Numbered from the stretch's first letter, positions 35,377 through 45,499 are shown. The stretch: 64,000 nucleotides of DNA from Colwellia sp. Arc7-635 (GCF_003971255.1 NZ_CP034660.1:3906001-3970000); one strand, 5' to 3'. Numbers and translations: made by a program. The notes: generated by a model not told the origin, from the letters alone.

Positions 35377-36738
35377 TTAATCATCTGATGACGATTTCAA
35401 TGCCGATGTTAAAAAATTCGATGTTGCGTTATAGCCAGCAACGGTCGAATCGAGAAAAGAAAAACGTTTTCTTAATGTATCTTCATAATCTCTTAAACGT
35501 GTTTCTAAGTTTTCGTACTCAACTTCAATACCTGATAAGTCGTCACTTAGATCGGTTTGTCTCTTTGTTAAAGTACCATCACTATCATTATAGTTTTCAA
35601 TTAACGATGTCAATTGACTGACGATACCATCAGAGGAAGCAAAAAGCTGGCCAAGTTCACCTAAATTATTTTCAACTCTTTTAGCAAGTGTTTCTACACC
35701 ACTATCGAGAGTACCTATACCTACAGTTGATATCTCAAGTTTACCAAATTCATTAAACCCGACACCTATATCAATAAGTGATTTTACTTCTCCACCAGCC
35801 ATACTGCCGACAGAATTAATCAAAATATCATTCAGTTGACCCTTTACAGAACGTAAATCGGAATCAAAAGCTAACTTACCAAACTTAGGTGATGCTAAAA
35901 CATCCATACTGTCAGCGAGCGCATTATATGAGCTAACAAATTCATTAACCAAATCCGTGGCAACCTGAGTATTTTGAGAGATATCTATGGTTGCAGCGCC
36001 TGAAGTACTGACTTTATTAACTACAATAGTAACGTCTTCAATGGTGTTTTTAAATTCATTACTTGAGCTAGTAACCGTATTACCTGGACCATCAATTTCA
36101 ATAATGGCATCTTTGGCATTTCTTGTTGTAGTGGCATTGGTCGCTAAATTATCGAGAGCGGCATCAGAGGTAGTCACTGATAACTCATTGGCTGTACCTG
36201 TCGTATTAGAGGTGTAGCTTAAATAAGTACCTGAATCACTATTTACCAACGATGCAGTAACACCAAAATTACTACTCTCTGCATTTATTTTATCGCGGAT
36301 GGTTGAGAGGTCGTCCGCTGCATCGATAGCAACATCAAAAGTATCTGAACCCGCTGAGAAGCTTAATGTCCCAGTGCCAACGGTAGTAGTTGAACTAGCA
36401 AAATCGGGAGTTTGAATACGTGTAGATTCAGCTAATTGCAGCACACTAATTTCAAATGCACCATTACTAGCAAAACCATTGGTGGTCACCGATATATCAT
36501 CATTACCAACATCCAGCACCTGTTCATTGAAGTCTTCAACAGATTTCAATTTATCTGCAACGCTTTGAAAAGATGCTAATGCCGACTTAAACGAGCCTAA
36601 GCCCGACAATTCTGACGTTATACGATCTTCTTTCTTTTGCAGCCTTACTTCTGTTGGTACAGACTCAGCTGTTACAAATGCTGTTATAATTGATTCAAGA
36701 TCAAGTCCAGAACCAATACCTGCCGATGTAATATTCAT
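35377..36738 (-). CDS. fliD: FliD, filament cap protein (HAP2)
   Basis: It forms the cap under which flagellin subunits insert. The N-terminal FliD domain (NITSAGIGSGLDLESIITAF) and C-terminal coiled region (LETRLRDYEDTLRKRFSFLD, STVAGYNATSNFLTSALKSS) are standard. The middle is Thr/Ser-rich with low conservation. The length is 453 residues. It starts 28 bases after flaG. Confidence 0.96.
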   Translation of the reverse strand: MNITSAGIGSGLDLESIITAFVTAESVPTEVRLQKKEDRITSELSGLGSFKSALASFQSVADKLKSVEDFNEQVLDVGNDDISVTTNGFASNGAFEISVLQLAESTRIQTPDFASSTTTVGTGTLSFSAGSDTFDVAIDAADDLSTIRDKINAESSNFGVTASLVNSDSGTYLSYTSNTTGTANELSVTTSDAALDNLATNATTTRNAKDAIIEIDGPGNTVTSSSNEFKNTIEDVTIVVNKVSTSGAATIDISQNTQVATDLVNEFVSSYNALADSMDVLASPKFGKLAFDSDLRSVKGQLNDILINSVGSMAGGEVKSLIDIGVGFNEFGKLEISTVGIGTLDSGVETLAKRVENNLGELGQLFASSDGIVSQLTSLIENYNDSDGTLTKRQTDLSDDLSGIEVEYENLETRLRDYEDTLRKRFSFLDSTVAGYNATSNFLTSALKSSSDD

Positions 36739-36766
36739 TAGACCTCCAATCGTACGCTAAATATAA

Positions 36767-37231
36767 TTAAACTTTTTCTTCAAGAAATATGCCAGTTTTT
36801 TCTCCGACATCTTGACGCAGTGCTACTATTTTTTGCGCAATCTCTAAAACTTCTTCAGAAGGAAATTGCTTTATGAGTTCTTTACTATCAGAGTCGAAAA
36901 ACTTAATAACAGTTTTATCACTTGCTTCATCTTGTTGAAAGTTTATATTTCGAGATGATAACTGCATAAAATCTGATATCAGTTCAAGTGCCTCATCGAT
37001 AACTAAAGGTTTTTCCTGCGCACTAGACGCTTCTTCTTCCTTAAGCATTTTCTGAGTTATTTCTTGCTGCTCTTTGAATTGATTAACTCTTGCATCTGTA
37101 ACCTCAGTCTCATTTTCAACTTTATTTGAGATTTCATCTGCTATTGGCCGAGCTTTATTTGCAGTGTTAGAGTTTAAATCAGTCACCTGATTGGCAAAGT
37201 TATTTTGCGTTGATGTAATTTGCGTACTCAT
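36767..37231 (-). CDS. flaG: FlaG family protein, affects filament length
   Basis: A small flagellar protein of unsettled function; its loss gives long filaments in several polar flagellates. The C-terminal FlaG domain is at about 80-154 (ISDFMQLSSRNINFQQDEAS, TVIKFFDSDSKELIKQFPSE, EVLEIAQKIVALRQ). I choose the ATG at 37231, which lies 5 bases after GGAGG, giving 154 residues. The N-terminal half is polar and charged. It sits between the second flagellin and fliD. Confidence 0.93.
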   Translation of the reverse strand: MSTQITSTQNNFANQVTDLNSNTANKARPIADEISNKVENETEVTDARVNQFKEQQEITQKMLKEEEASSAQEKPLVIDEALELISDFMQLSSRNINFQQDEASDKTVIKFFDSDSKELIKQFPSEEVLEIAQKIVALRQDVGEKTGIFLEEKV

Positions 37232-37265
37232 CCAAACCTCCAAATTAGAAATATAAAAACAAAAA

Positions 37266-37286
37266 TGACACTCAAATTGAGTGCCA
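37266..37286 (-). terminator. Terminator of the second flagellin gene
   Basis: About 30 bases after the flagellin stop, TGGCACTCA and TGAGTGTCA pair (one G-T) around a short loop, followed by TTTTTGTTTTT on the minus strand. It should end most flagellin transcripts; some readthrough into flaG-fliD is possible because I found no separate flaG promoter. Confidence 0.8.
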
Positions 37287-37315
37287 TTTCACTTTCAATA
37301 ACACTACAGTAATGA

Positions 37316-38131
37316 TTATAGTAGTGATAGTGCAATTTGTGGTTGTTGATTTGCTTGCGCTAACATTGAGCTTGAAGCCTGCTGTAATACAGTACTACGT
37401 GCTAGTGCCGCACTTTCTGCTGCATAATCTGTATCTTCGATACGTGAACGTGATGCAGAAAGGTTTTGTGATGTATTTTCGTTACTACGCACAACAGACG
37501 CAAAACGGTTTTGTTTAGCACCTAAATCGGCACGAGTACTGTTAATTGATGCTAAAGCAGTATCTATTTTACCTAACGCTCTTGACGCCATACTAGTTGC
37601 TGAAATACCAATCGTTGAAAGTACAGAACCGGCAGCAAAGTTTTTACCAATACTTACTTCAATACGTTGGCCTGCATCAGCACCTACTTGGAAAAACTTA
37701 CTTGTGTAGCTACCATCTAAAAGATTTTCACCCGCAAAACCTGTATCTGTAGATATACGAGTTAACTCAAGCTCTAGCTCTGAAAACTCTGAATCCAGTG
37801 CCGTGCGATCGGCGTTACTGTTTGAACCATTCAATGATTGTACAGACAGTGTACGCATACGTTGTAGTGTGTTTGTATACTCATCCAAAGCACCCTCAGC
37901 CGTTTGCGCTAATGAAATACCATCATTTGCGTTACGTGATGCTTGGTTCAAACCGTTTATTTGTGACGTTAAACGACTTGAGATTTGCAAACCAGCAGCA
38001 TCATCTTTAGCGCTATTAATACGTTTACCTGAAGACAGACGTTCAAAGTTTGTTCCTAAGCTATCAGTCGAAGAAGCTAACTGACGCTGTGAATTCAATG
38101 ATGCGATATTACTATTTACGACTAAAGCCAT
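37316..38131 (-). CDS. Flagellin, second copy (sigma-28 type promoter)
   Basis: The filament subunit. The 271 residues have conserved N- and C-terminal D0/D1 helices ([37 protein letters not shown]) and only a short central part, so no D3 domain is present. It differs from the upstream copy at scattered positions, for example [10 protein letters not shown] against NDLQTNFER, and lacks the final Gln. A strong sigma-28 promoter lies 86-112 bases upstream and a terminator lies after it. Several Ser/Thr in the central region are candidate glycan sites. Confidence 0.95.
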   Translation of the reverse strand: MALVVNSNIASLNSQRQLASSTDSLGTNFERLSSGKRINSAKDDAAGLQISSRLTSQINGLNQASRNANDGISLAQTAEGALDEYTNTLQRMRTLSVQSLNGSNSNADRTALDSEFSELELELTRISTDTGFAGENLLDGSYTSKFFQVGADAGQRIEVSIGKNFAAGSVLSTIGISATSMASRALGKIDTALASINSTRADLGAKQNRFASVVRSNENTSQNLSASRSRIEDTDYAAESAALARSTVLQQASSSMLAQANQQPQIALSLL

Positions 38132-38216
38132 GATAATGCTCCTGGGCTAATTGCCCTTTCAAAGTTGTTAATTTACGAAGCGGTTATTCAATATCAATAA
38201 ATGCTTCTTGCAACCT

Positions 38217-38243
38217 TTATCGGACGCCTAATATTTTACTTTA
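38217..38243 (-). promoter_or_regulatory. Sigma-28 (FliA) promoter of the second flagellin
   Basis: The minus strand reads TAAAGTAA, an 11-base spacer, then TCCGATAA, against the sigma-28 consensus TAAAGTTT-N11-GCCGATAA. The spacing is exact. Transcription would begin about 80 bases before the ATG. Confidence 0.85.
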
Positions 38244-38382
38244 GTTTTTTTTCATTCTTTTTATCATTTCTTAATCTAAATTCAAGTAAGCCCATGTATT
38301 AATACAATTTTAAAAATTAAATAAATTTAAAGTTTTATTTAATAAATAATTAAAACCCACAAAATTATTACTTTTTACAAAC

Positions 38383-38408
38383 AAAAAAACCTCCGAAGAG
38401 GCTTTTTA
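38383..38408 (-). terminator. Terminator of the first flagellin gene
   Basis: CCTC-TTCG-GAGG on the minus strand, with a stable UUCG-type loop, flanked by A and T runs (AAAAAG before, TTTTTTTG after). It lies about 40 bases after the stop codon. Confidence 0.88.
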
Positions 38409-38440
38409 AAATTGCGATAGTGTCGCTTATTGCTAAAGAA

Positions 38441-39259
38441 TTACTGCAATAATGATAAGGCAATTTGTGGTTGTTGATTTGCCTGCGCTAGCATAGAGCT
38501 TGATGCTTGTTGTAGTACAGTACTTCTGGCTAAATCGGCACTTTCTGCTGCGTAATCGGTATCTTCGATACGTGAACGAGATGCTGATAAGTTCTGCGCT
38601 GTATTGTCATTACTACGAATAACAGAAGCAAAACGGTTTTGTTTTGCACCTAAGTCAGCACGTGTACTAGTAACTAAAGCAAGAGCACTATCAATTTTAA
38701 CTAATGCTCGCGAAGCTTGGCTTGCGGCAGAGATACCAACGGTAGAAATAACGGATGCCGCTGCAAAGTTACGACCAATGCTTACTTCAATTTTTTGTCC
38801 AGCATCAGCACCTACTTGGAAGAACTTAGATGTGTAAGTACCATTAAGTAGTTTTTCACCTGCAAAGCCTGTATCTGTTGAGATACGAGTTAATTCTGTT
38901 TCTAGTTCAGAGAATTCAGCATCAAGTGCCTTTCTGTCCGCGTCACTGTTTGAGCCGTTTAGTGATTGTACTGACAAAGTTCTCATACGTTGCAATGAAT
39001 TGGTATATTCATCTAACGCCCCTTCTGCCGTTTGCGACAATGAAATACCATCATTGGCGTTACGAGCAGCCTGATTTAGGCCGTTAATTTGTGCAGTCAA
39101 ACGACTTGATATTTGCAAACCAGCAGCATCATCTTTCGCACTGTTAATACGTTTACCAGAAGATAAACGCTCAAAGTTAGTTTGCAAATCGTTGGTAGAT
39201 CCACCCAAATTACGTTGCGCATTTAAAGATGCGATATTACTATTTACGACTAAAGCCAT
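38441..39259 (-). CDS. Flagellin, first copy (sigma-54 type promoter)
   Basis: The filament subunit of 272 residues, ending ALSLLQ. It has the same compact D0/D1 plan as its neighbour and is identical over long stretches ([35 protein letters not shown]). The two genes are a tandem duplicate pair. Upstream lies a sigma-54 element, while the other copy has a sigma-28 element. This matches Vibrio cholerae, where FlaA alone is sigma-54/FlrC-dependent and essential for the filament, so this copy may form the hook-proximal part. Confidence 0.95.
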   Translation of the reverse strand: MALVVNSNIASLNAQRNLGGSTNDLQTNFERLSSGKRINSAKDDAAGLQISSRLTAQINGLNQAARNANDGISLSQTAEGALDEYTNSLQRMRTLSVQSLNGSNSDADRKALDAEFSELETELTRISTDTGFAGEKLLNGTYTSKFFQVGADAGQKIEVSIGRNFAAASVISTVGISAASQASRALVKIDSALALVTSTRADLGAKQNRFASVIRSNDNTAQNLSASRSRIEDTDYAAESADLARSTVLQQASSSMLAQANQQPQIALSLLQ

Positions 39260-39354
39260 TGCTATTATCTCCTATGTTTTAGGGTGTGGCTCTATCGTTG
39301 ATAACAATACGTTTGTGGAACCACATTACTAATTTTTTGACACAAACTAATTAA

Positions 39355-39369
39355 GCATATCGCGTGCCA
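39355..39369 (-). promoter_or_regulatory. Sigma-54 promoter of the first flagellin
   Basis: The minus strand reads TGGCAC-GCGAT-ATGC: a perfect -24 box and a conserved -12 GC at the correct spacing, about 96 bases before the flagellin ATG and just after the flgL stop. FlrC is the likely activator. Confidence 0.8.
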
Positions 39370-39393
39370 AACTATACTTTCGTTGAAAGTAAT

Positions 39394-40599
39394 TTAAATA
39401 TAATTAAATAAATTTAAATCTTTTACCTGTACAAAGCTTTGCTGTGCGGCCTGTAGAGCCACTTTGGACTGTTCAAAGTTAGAAACTGCCTTGGCAAAAT
39501 CTAAATCTTCAATGTTTGATTTACCGGAAGCAAGAGTGAGTTCTGAATCCGCATGGTTACTTTCTTGACTATCGATTAGCTGCAGCCTAATACCTGACTC
39601 ACTACGGCGAGTGGTCATATGATTTAGTCCTTGATCAAGCTGTGACAATATCTCAGCGTAATCAACTTCATGCTGCAGTGGGTTTGTAGGCGTACTACCC
39701 GTTTGCATCCAATCGATAGCACTTTTTATTGTGTTAAAAATACTTATATTTTGCTCAGGGGAAATATTAACTTCATCGCCCGGCAAAGGGTTGCCACTTA
39801 ACTGAACTTCAATTCCATTAAAGGCAATGGTTTGCCCTGCGGTATATGGAGCCGTTGGTACAACCACAACATTATTAGCATCGGTTACGGTTAGATCATT
39901 TGGTAAGCTAAAAGTAAATTTATAGTCAGGTGGATTCGTTGCCGTGTCGTAACTGCTTGGATCAGTAATCGTGGCATTATTGACACTAAAACCCGATTCA
40001 TTTTGAATATAGTTAGCGCTAAAATCGCCAATTTCGTTTGGAATATTAGAAAACGCGACATCACCTGGCTGATTGGTTTCAACAGAAACATTTTTTGCTA
40101 TTTGCAGCTCTCTAACACCGCTGTCTCCCTGGTATGTCACCGTATTATCTAACTGCAAAGAGAAAGGTTCTTTATGAATTTGATATCCTGCAAAGATGTA
40201 GCCGCCTGTTTCATCTTTAGTATTAGCAATATCAAGTAACTGGGCCTGAGAGTTTCTTGCCTGTTCAGCTAACGATTCAAGATCTTGATCGGATAACGTA
40301 CCATTATTGGCTTGAGTGAAAATTCGCTTGAGTTCTTGCATTAAATTTTCGGCATTACCAAAAGAAATATCTTGTAAAGAGTTTCTATTTTCAGCTTGAA
40401 TGATATTACGCTGATACTTTTCGATATTGGCAAGCTCGTCTTTATAGCCAGCAAGCGTGCCGTATGAAACGGCATCGTCTTTAGCGGTAATCACTCTTTT
40501 GCCACTTGATAAATAATTAATTTGATCATTCACACTCGACTGTTTACTCGTCAACTGTTGGCTACTTTGAAAATAGAATTGGGCTGTTGAAACTCTCAT
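39394..40599 (-). CDS. flgL: FlgL, hook-filament junction protein (HAP3)
   Basis: It joins the hook to the filament with FlgK. The flagellin-like N-terminus (STAQFYFQSSQQLTSKQSSV, LSSGKRVITAKDDAVS) and C-terminus (NIEDLDFAKAVSNFEQSKVA, LQAAQQSFVQVKDLNLFNYI) are typical. The length is 401 residues. It is 11 bases after flgK and ends the flgF-to-flgL block. Confidence 0.96.
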   Translation of the reverse strand: MRVSTAQFYFQSSQQLTSKQSSVNDQINYLSSGKRVITAKDDAVSYGTLAGYKDELANIEKYQRNIIQAENRNSLQDISFGNAENLMQELKRIFTQANNGTLSDQDLESLAEQARNSQAQLLDIANTKDETGGYIFAGYQIHKEPFSLQLDNTVTYQGDSGVRELQIAKNVSVETNQPGDVAFSNIPNEIGDFSANYIQNESGFSVNNATITDPSSYDTATNPPDYKFTFSLPNDLTVTDANNVVVVPTAPYTAGQTIAFNGIEVQLSGNPLPGDEVNISPEQNISIFNTIKSAIDWMQTGSTPTNPLQHEVDYAEILSQLDQGLNHMTTRRSESGIRLQLIDSQESNHADSELTLASGKSNIEDLDFAKAVSNFEQSKVALQAAQQSFVQVKDLNLFNYI

Positions 40600-40610
40600 A
40601 ATATTTCCTC

Positions 40611-42608
40611 TTAAACCGCGGCTAATAAGGTGTCGAAAATAGTATTTGCGACCGATATAATTCGAGATGAAGCCTGATAGGCTTGCTGAAATTTGATCAT
40701 ATTCGCGGCTTCTTCATCTAAGTTGACACCCGAAGTTGATTGGTTGCGATTATAAGCTTGCGTGAAAAGTGCTTCAGCTGTACCAGCAACAAGTTGAGCA
40801 GAACTTGCTTTTGAGCCTATATCAGCGGTTGTCACGGCTAGGCCCTGACTAAATGTTTGAGTGCTGTTGCCAACAATCGCTTGTTCTTGAGTTGCAGCAA
40901 TAAAGCTAGCATTACGACCATTACCGGGGCCAAATGCGTCAGAGAGGGTAAATTCTTCTCTCGCCAATGCCCCTTGCCCAGTTGGTGTTCCGGATATTTC
41001 AATTTGAAATGCAGCCGTCGCAGGTGATGGTGGCATATTAATAACTTTTGGGACCCCTCCTGTGAAAGTACCGGAGTCTAATACAGGTGATGGTGGTGGG
41101 TTAGCAGCATCATAAACACGATATTCAAATGTGCCCGCGCCACTCTCATAAACATCAACAGTTAATTGGCTATTTGTCCCTTCCGTGTACGCTCTTGCTG
41201 CTTCGGGATCGGTGACATTAATAATATTAACAGCGCCATCACTGACGTTATTTGCACTAGCATTAACATCGACAGTGCCACTGGCCGCAATGCTTTTACC
41301 ATCAGTTAATGTTACTTTCATCAAAGCGGCACTATTTTCTGTTGGGCGAAGGGTAAAACGATCTTCTGTCGCAGGAGCGCCTGAATTTTCATTAAATTCA
41401 AAACCAAACCCCGTTGCATAGGTCCCCGCCCCTGGTGCACCTAGGTTAGATATCGTGCCATCATTTTTATTAGTCATGATGTAATCAGTACCATCAAATT
41501 TAACTTCAAACTCATCAGTTGGTACTAAAGAGACATCCGTAATATTCACGCTGGCACTCAAAGACCCGGTGTTCGCTGAAAAATCTAAAACTCGTGACGC
41601 TTGCATATCACTGCCATTAATATCAGTGAATAAATCTCGGCCTGTCTGTGCATCTAAATCTAAACCCTGCGACTGTGCTTGGTTTAACGTTTCAGAAATA
41701 GCCATCGCCAGGCGATTAATTTCACTACGAGCCTTAACCAAATGCTCGTCACGATATTCTAGCTTCGCGGCGATAGCACCTCCGAGTTTTGAGCCATCAA
41801 GCGCCACTTTGCCATTAGCACTATTGAGTTGTAATTTTGTTTGCAATGGATCGGGATCACCTGATTGCACACTAACCGTTAAAGGCGTGATACCTGCAAC
41901 AAGTGTTGAGCCATTGCCAATCATCACAGTCATTACACCATGAGTGTCTTGAATAGTATTTACTGAGGTGTATTCACCTAATTGACCCACAAGTTGATCG
42001 CGCTTATCGAGTAAGTCATTGGGCTGACCTGCTACGGTAAGGTTGCCATTTTGCAAAACTTGTTCATTTATTTTTGCAATCTCTAACGATATTTGTGAAA
42101 TTTTGCTAGCCATTTGCTCAATTTCGCCGTTAGTCGATTTCTCTAACTGATCAAAATTTGCATTTAAGGTATTGAAGTCACTGGCAAGTATTTCTGCTTG
42201 GCTTAACGCAATACTGCGCAGGCCTAAATCACTTGGATTATCAGCAATACCGTTCATTGCTTGATAGAATCTATCTATTGAGCCACTGATAGCATCACCA
42301 GAAAATGTCATTATTTCATTTAGCTGATTTAGCTGGATACTAAGTGAATCGGCATTACCAAGATTACTTTGACTGAGTAGTTGTTCTTTATGGGAGAATT
42401 GATCATAAATTCGGGTAATATCTTGGACGTAGGTGCCTGAGCCAATATAATTACCACCATTAACATTACCAAGCATAGCGCCTTGTTCAGCACGCTGACG
42501 GGTATAACCTTCGGTATTAACGTTTGCAATGTTATGCCCTACGGTCGCTAACTGCTGTTGAGCAGCTAATAAGCCACTAACACCCGTTTGATAAAGATTA
42601 ATCGACAT
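40611..42608 (-). CDS. flgK: FlgK, hook-filament junction protein (HAP1)
   Basis: The first hook-associated protein. The N-terminal rod-family motif (YQTGVSGLLAAQQQLATVGH, NIANVNTEGYTRQRA) and C-terminal end (NLDEEAANMIKFQQAYQASS, RIISVANTIFDTLLAAV) are complete. At 665 residues it is longer than enteric FlgK (about 547), with extra variable sequence in the middle (about 330-540), which is exposed on the junction in the family. Confidence 0.96.
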   Translation of the reverse strand: MSINLYQTGVSGLLAAQQQLATVGHNIANVNTEGYTRQRAEQGAMLGNVNGGNYIGSGTYVQDITRIYDQFSHKEQLLSQSNLGNADSLSIQLNQLNEIMTFSGDAISGSIDRFYQAMNGIADNPSDLGLRSIALSQAEILASDFNTLNANFDQLEKSTNGEIEQMASKISQISLEIAKINEQVLQNGNLTVAGQPNDLLDKRDQLVGQLGEYTSVNTIQDTHGVMTVMIGNGSTLVAGITPLTVSVQSGDPDPLQTKLQLNSANGKVALDGSKLGGAIAAKLEYRDEHLVKARSEINRLAMAISETLNQAQSQGLDLDAQTGRDLFTDINGSDMQASRVLDFSANTGSLSASVNITDVSLVPTDEFEVKFDGTDYIMTNKNDGTISNLGAPGAGTYATGFGFEFNENSGAPATEDRFTLRPTENSAALMKVTLTDGKSIAASGTVDVNASANNVSDGAVNIINVTDPEAARAYTEGTNSQLTVDVYESGAGTFEYRVYDAANPPPSPVLDSGTFTGGVPKVINMPPSPATAAFQIEISGTPTGQGALAREEFTLSDAFGPGNGRNASFIAATQEQAIVGNSTQTFSQGLAVTTADIGSKASSAQLVAGTAEALFTQAYNRNQSTSGVNLDEEAANMIKFQQAYQASSRIISVANTIFDTLLAAV

Positions 42609-42660
42609 GACCTACGCTCCAACAGTAACCCTAATTTCAACAGTGAAATTATCGGTAAAG

Positions 42661-43653
42661 CTATTTATTTAATAAGCCAGTTACTGTCCGAAGTGTTCCC
42701 ATTATCTTTTTAGCGTAATTAGGATCGGTTGCATAACCAGCACCTTGTAGGTTATGCAGAAATTGTTCCACATTTGTCGATTGTTCTAAAGCACCTTCAT
42801 ATCGTTCGCTACCAGTTAATAGATCTAAGTAGTCATTAACGCTTTGTCCAATAGAATCATAAACCCTAAAAGGTTCACGTTTTTTCACCATAGCGCCATT
42901 CTCAAACTCAAGCGTTTCTTTATGTGTCTTCTCGCCAGCCCAGCGGCTATCTGCTTTAATATTAAACAAGTTGTTCGAGCTTTCACCACTATCAGTTTTA
43001 ATTATTTTTTGACCCCAACCGGTTTCAAGCGCAGCTTGAGCAATAACAACTTCAAACGGAATATTAATTTTTTCTTGCACACGTTTTGCTTCAGGAATAA
43101 GCGCGGTAACAAAGTCTTTGGGCTCTGAAAATACTGGCGTTTGTAATAATTTTGCCGCTTGTGCGGCGATAGAGCCATTTGTTTGACGATCTTCATTAAG
43201 ATCCTCTGAAGCTGTCGAATCATTGACTAAACTAGAGCGACTTAAAAGAGGTGACTCACTCACTCGCACATTTTTTCGACTATCAAGGTTGCCATCTGAA
43301 CGTAGAATGTTGTGCGGGGTAAAGTTATCGCTGTCGCCACCTAATTGACGAACAATTAACTCAGAAAGACCTAAAGCGCCATTGTTAGATAGTTCAAGTG
43401 ACATTTGTTGGTCATGCATGTCACGATAAAACTTTGTTGACTCGGAATTGAACGGACTATCAGATGCCAACACATCTTGAGATTTACGCATGCTCTTCAT
43501 TAGCATCTGCATAAAAATCGCTTCAAACTGTTTAGCTGCTTGCTCTAAGGCCGCTTCTTTACTCTCTTTATCACCTGATTTTGCATCTTGGCGAATCGAG
43601 TTTAGACCATTAACATCTAAAAAGTTTTGTGCATCTGCAATCCGTGTTGTCAT
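42661..43653 (-). CDS. flgJ: FlgJ, rod cap with peptidoglycan hydrolase domain
   Basis: A dual-domain protein. The N-terminal rod-binding part (about 10-110; QAAKQFEAIFMQMLMKSMRK) scaffolds the rod. The C-terminal glucosaminidase domain (about 170-330; FEVVIAQAALETGWGQKII, NLFNIKAD, RVYDSIGQSVNDYLDLL) opens the cell wall. The candidate catalytic Glu is in the ALETGWG motif. The length of 330 residues is usual for the fused form. It is 17 bases after flgI. Confidence 0.96.
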   Translation of the reverse strand: MTTRIADAQNFLDVNGLNSIRQDAKSGDKESKEAALEQAAKQFEAIFMQMLMKSMRKSQDVLASDSPFNSESTKFYRDMHDQQMSLELSNNGALGLSELIVRQLGGDSDNFTPHNILRSDGNLDSRKNVRVSESPLLSRSSLVNDSTASEDLNEDRQTNGSIAAQAAKLLQTPVFSEPKDFVTALIPEAKRVQEKINIPFEVVIAQAALETGWGQKIIKTDSGESSNNLFNIKADSRWAGEKTHKETLEFENGAMVKKREPFRVYDSIGQSVNDYLDLLTGSERYEGALEQSTNVEQFLHNLQGAGYATDPNYAKKIMGTLRTVTGLLNK

Positions 43654-43669
43654 AAGCGTTATTTGATCA

Positions 43670-44767
43670 TTAAATAATGATCAAATCTCCACGTAATGCG
43701 CCAGCTTGATCTAGGGCTTCGAGAATCGCCATAACATCACCAGGTCCTGCGCCAACTTGGTTTATTGCACGTACTAATGCATCTAAAGTCACGCCAGGGT
43801 TGAAAACAAACATCCGTGAATCGTCTTGTTTTACATCAATTATTGATTGATTAGTTGCTACTGTTTCACCCTCAGCAAAAGCATTAGGTTGCGACACATT
43901 GGCTAATTCATTAATGGTTACTGTAATGCCACCATGAGTGATTGCTGCCGGTAACAGGCGAACATCAGCGCCAATGACAATGGTACCGGTTCGAGAGTTA
44001 ACAATAATTTTTGCTGAAGGTGAGCCAGGCTCAAATTCTAAATTCTCGAGTGTTGCCAGGAAACTAACGCGGTCTGCCGCATCTCTAGGCGCTGTAACTT
44101 TTACTGACGCAGCATCAATTGCGCGTGCTGAACCAGCAATTAAATTATTAATGGTATCTGAGAGGCGTTTTGCCGTCGTAAAATCAGCATTATGAAGATT
44201 AAAGGTAATGTGATCACCTGATGAAAATGGTGACAACACTTCGCGTTCAACCATAGCACCATTAGCAATACGACCAACGGTAGGGGTATTAGCAATGACT
44301 TTTGAACCATCAAGGCCTTCAGCGCCTAAACCACTCACAATTAAACTACCTTGGGCAACCGCATAAGCATTGCCGTCAAGTCCCATTAAGATAGTTTGAA
44401 TTAAAGTTCCGCCACGCAAACTTTGTGCACTACCCATAGACGAAACTGTGACATCGATTCTTTGTCCTGGTTTTGAAAACGCAGGCAATTCTGCATGTAC
44501 AGCAACAGCGGCAACATTTTTAATTTTTGGTTTTAAGTTATCTGGCATTTTGATGCCAAAATTACTTAGCATCGTTTTAAAGCTTTGCTCAGTAAAAGGA
44601 CTTTGTTCACCTGTGCCCGGTAAACCCACTACTAAACCATAACCAATTAACTGATTACTACGTACACCAGCCACATCAGCTAAATCTTTAATACGTTGCG
44701 CATTTGTCTCAGGTACGAACACCAATAACGTAAGACATAAAAAACTGTATAGATATTTTTTCATCAT
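43670..44767 (-). CDS. flgI: FlgI, P-ring protein
   Basis: The periplasmic ring around the rod in peptidoglycan. A signal peptide ([20 protein letters not shown], cleaved near residue 23) precedes the mature protein starting [20 protein letters not shown]. The family stretches [20 protein letters not shown] and [20 protein letters not shown] are present. The length of 365 residues is usual. It is 9 bases after flgH. Confidence 0.96.
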   Translation of the reverse strand: MMKKYLYSFLCLTLLVFVPETNAQRIKDLADVAGVRSNQLIGYGLVVGLPGTGEQSPFTEQSFKTMLSNFGIKMPDNLKPKIKNVAAVAVHAELPAFSKPGQRIDVTVSSMGSAQSLRGGTLIQTILMGLDGNAYAVAQGSLIVSGLGAEGLDGSKVIANTPTVGRIANGAMVEREVLSPFSSGDHITFNLHNADFTTAKRLSDTINNLIAGSARAIDAASVKVTAPRDAADRVSFLATLENLEFEPGSPSAKIIVNSRTGTIVIGADVRLLPAAITHGGITVTINELANVSQPNAFAEGETVATNQSIIDVKQDDSRMFVFNPGVTLDALVRAINQVGAGPGDVMAILEALDQAGALRGDLIII

Positions 44768-44776
44768 ATTATCCTA

Positions 44777-45484
44777 CTAAAGAGGCCACCATGAACTGCT
44801 GAAAAATTTTGATAACCAGCCTTGTTCTTGTGTGTCAGCAAAAGCGCCCGTTCCTGCGTATTGAATGCGAGCATTCGCGACTTTGCTCGAGGTAACTGTA
44901 TTACTAGAACTAATATCTTCTGAGCGCACGATACCGGTTAAGCGAATATATTCATCACCATTATTCAAAGACATCCACTTTTCGCCGCGGATCATCAAGT
45001 TTCCATTAGGTAGGACTCGCAGCACATGAACAGAAATATTGCCCGACAAGCTATTACCTTGGTTAGCTTTTGAGTCACCAGAAAAATCTGATGTTTGGTT
45101 ATAACCAAATTGTATTGCTTGTTTTTTAATATTAATTGCTGCACCACCAAAGCCAGTAATAGGGTTAAGCGTGGCACTATTCTCTTTTGTTAATTCTGTT
45201 TTAGCGTTCTTTTGTGCTTGCGTGCTTTCACTTAAAATAACCGAAATAATATCGCCAACACGGTGGGCTTTAGAATCAGAATAAATGTTATTAACATAAT
45301 TAACTCTAAACAGTGACCCCGTAGGCACTAAAGGTTCATCATCCATTTCAGGCAAAATAGGTGCGAAGTCAGGATCGTTTGGCAAAGTTTGTGACTGCTC
45401 AGTACTGGCACAGCCCGCAGATAACACAGCAACAATACTAAGAGTACATAAAGTTGATATTAACGGAGATCGTTGATTTTTCAT
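44777..45484 (-). CDS. flgH: FlgH, L-ring lipoprotein
   Basis: The outer-membrane ring of the basal body. A lipoprotein signal ends with the lipobox LSAGC (Cys25). The family motifs HRVGDIISVILSESTQAQKN, LPNGNLMIRGEKWMSLNNG, and EYIRLTGIVRSEDISSSNTV are present. The length is 235 residues. It is 15 bases after flgG. Confidence 0.96.
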   Translation of the reverse strand: MKNQRSPLISTLCTLSIVAVLSAGCASTEQSQTLPNDPDFAPILPEMDDEPLVPTGSLFRVNYVNNIYSDSKAHRVGDIISVILSESTQAQKNAKTELTKENSATLNPITGFGGAAINIKKQAIQFGYNQTSDFSGDSKANQGNSLSGNISVHVLRVLPNGNLMIRGEKWMSLNNGDEYIRLTGIVRSEDISSSNTVTSSKVANARIQYAGTGAFADTQEQGWLSKFFSSSWWPL

Positions 45485-45499
45485 GATGCGATCCTCAAT

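Larger units (their letters stand above)
38132..38440. other. Intergenic region between the two flagellins
   Basis: A 309-base, very AT-rich gap. It holds the sigma-28 promoter of the second flagellin (38217-38243), a T-rich middle without features, and the terminator of the first flagellin (38383-38408). No gene was seen. Confidence 0.7.

Noticed and set aside
41569-41943. Plus-strand open frame of 124 codons antisense to flgK
   Set aside because: Antisense shadow of flgK with cysteine- and serine-rich translation and no domain.
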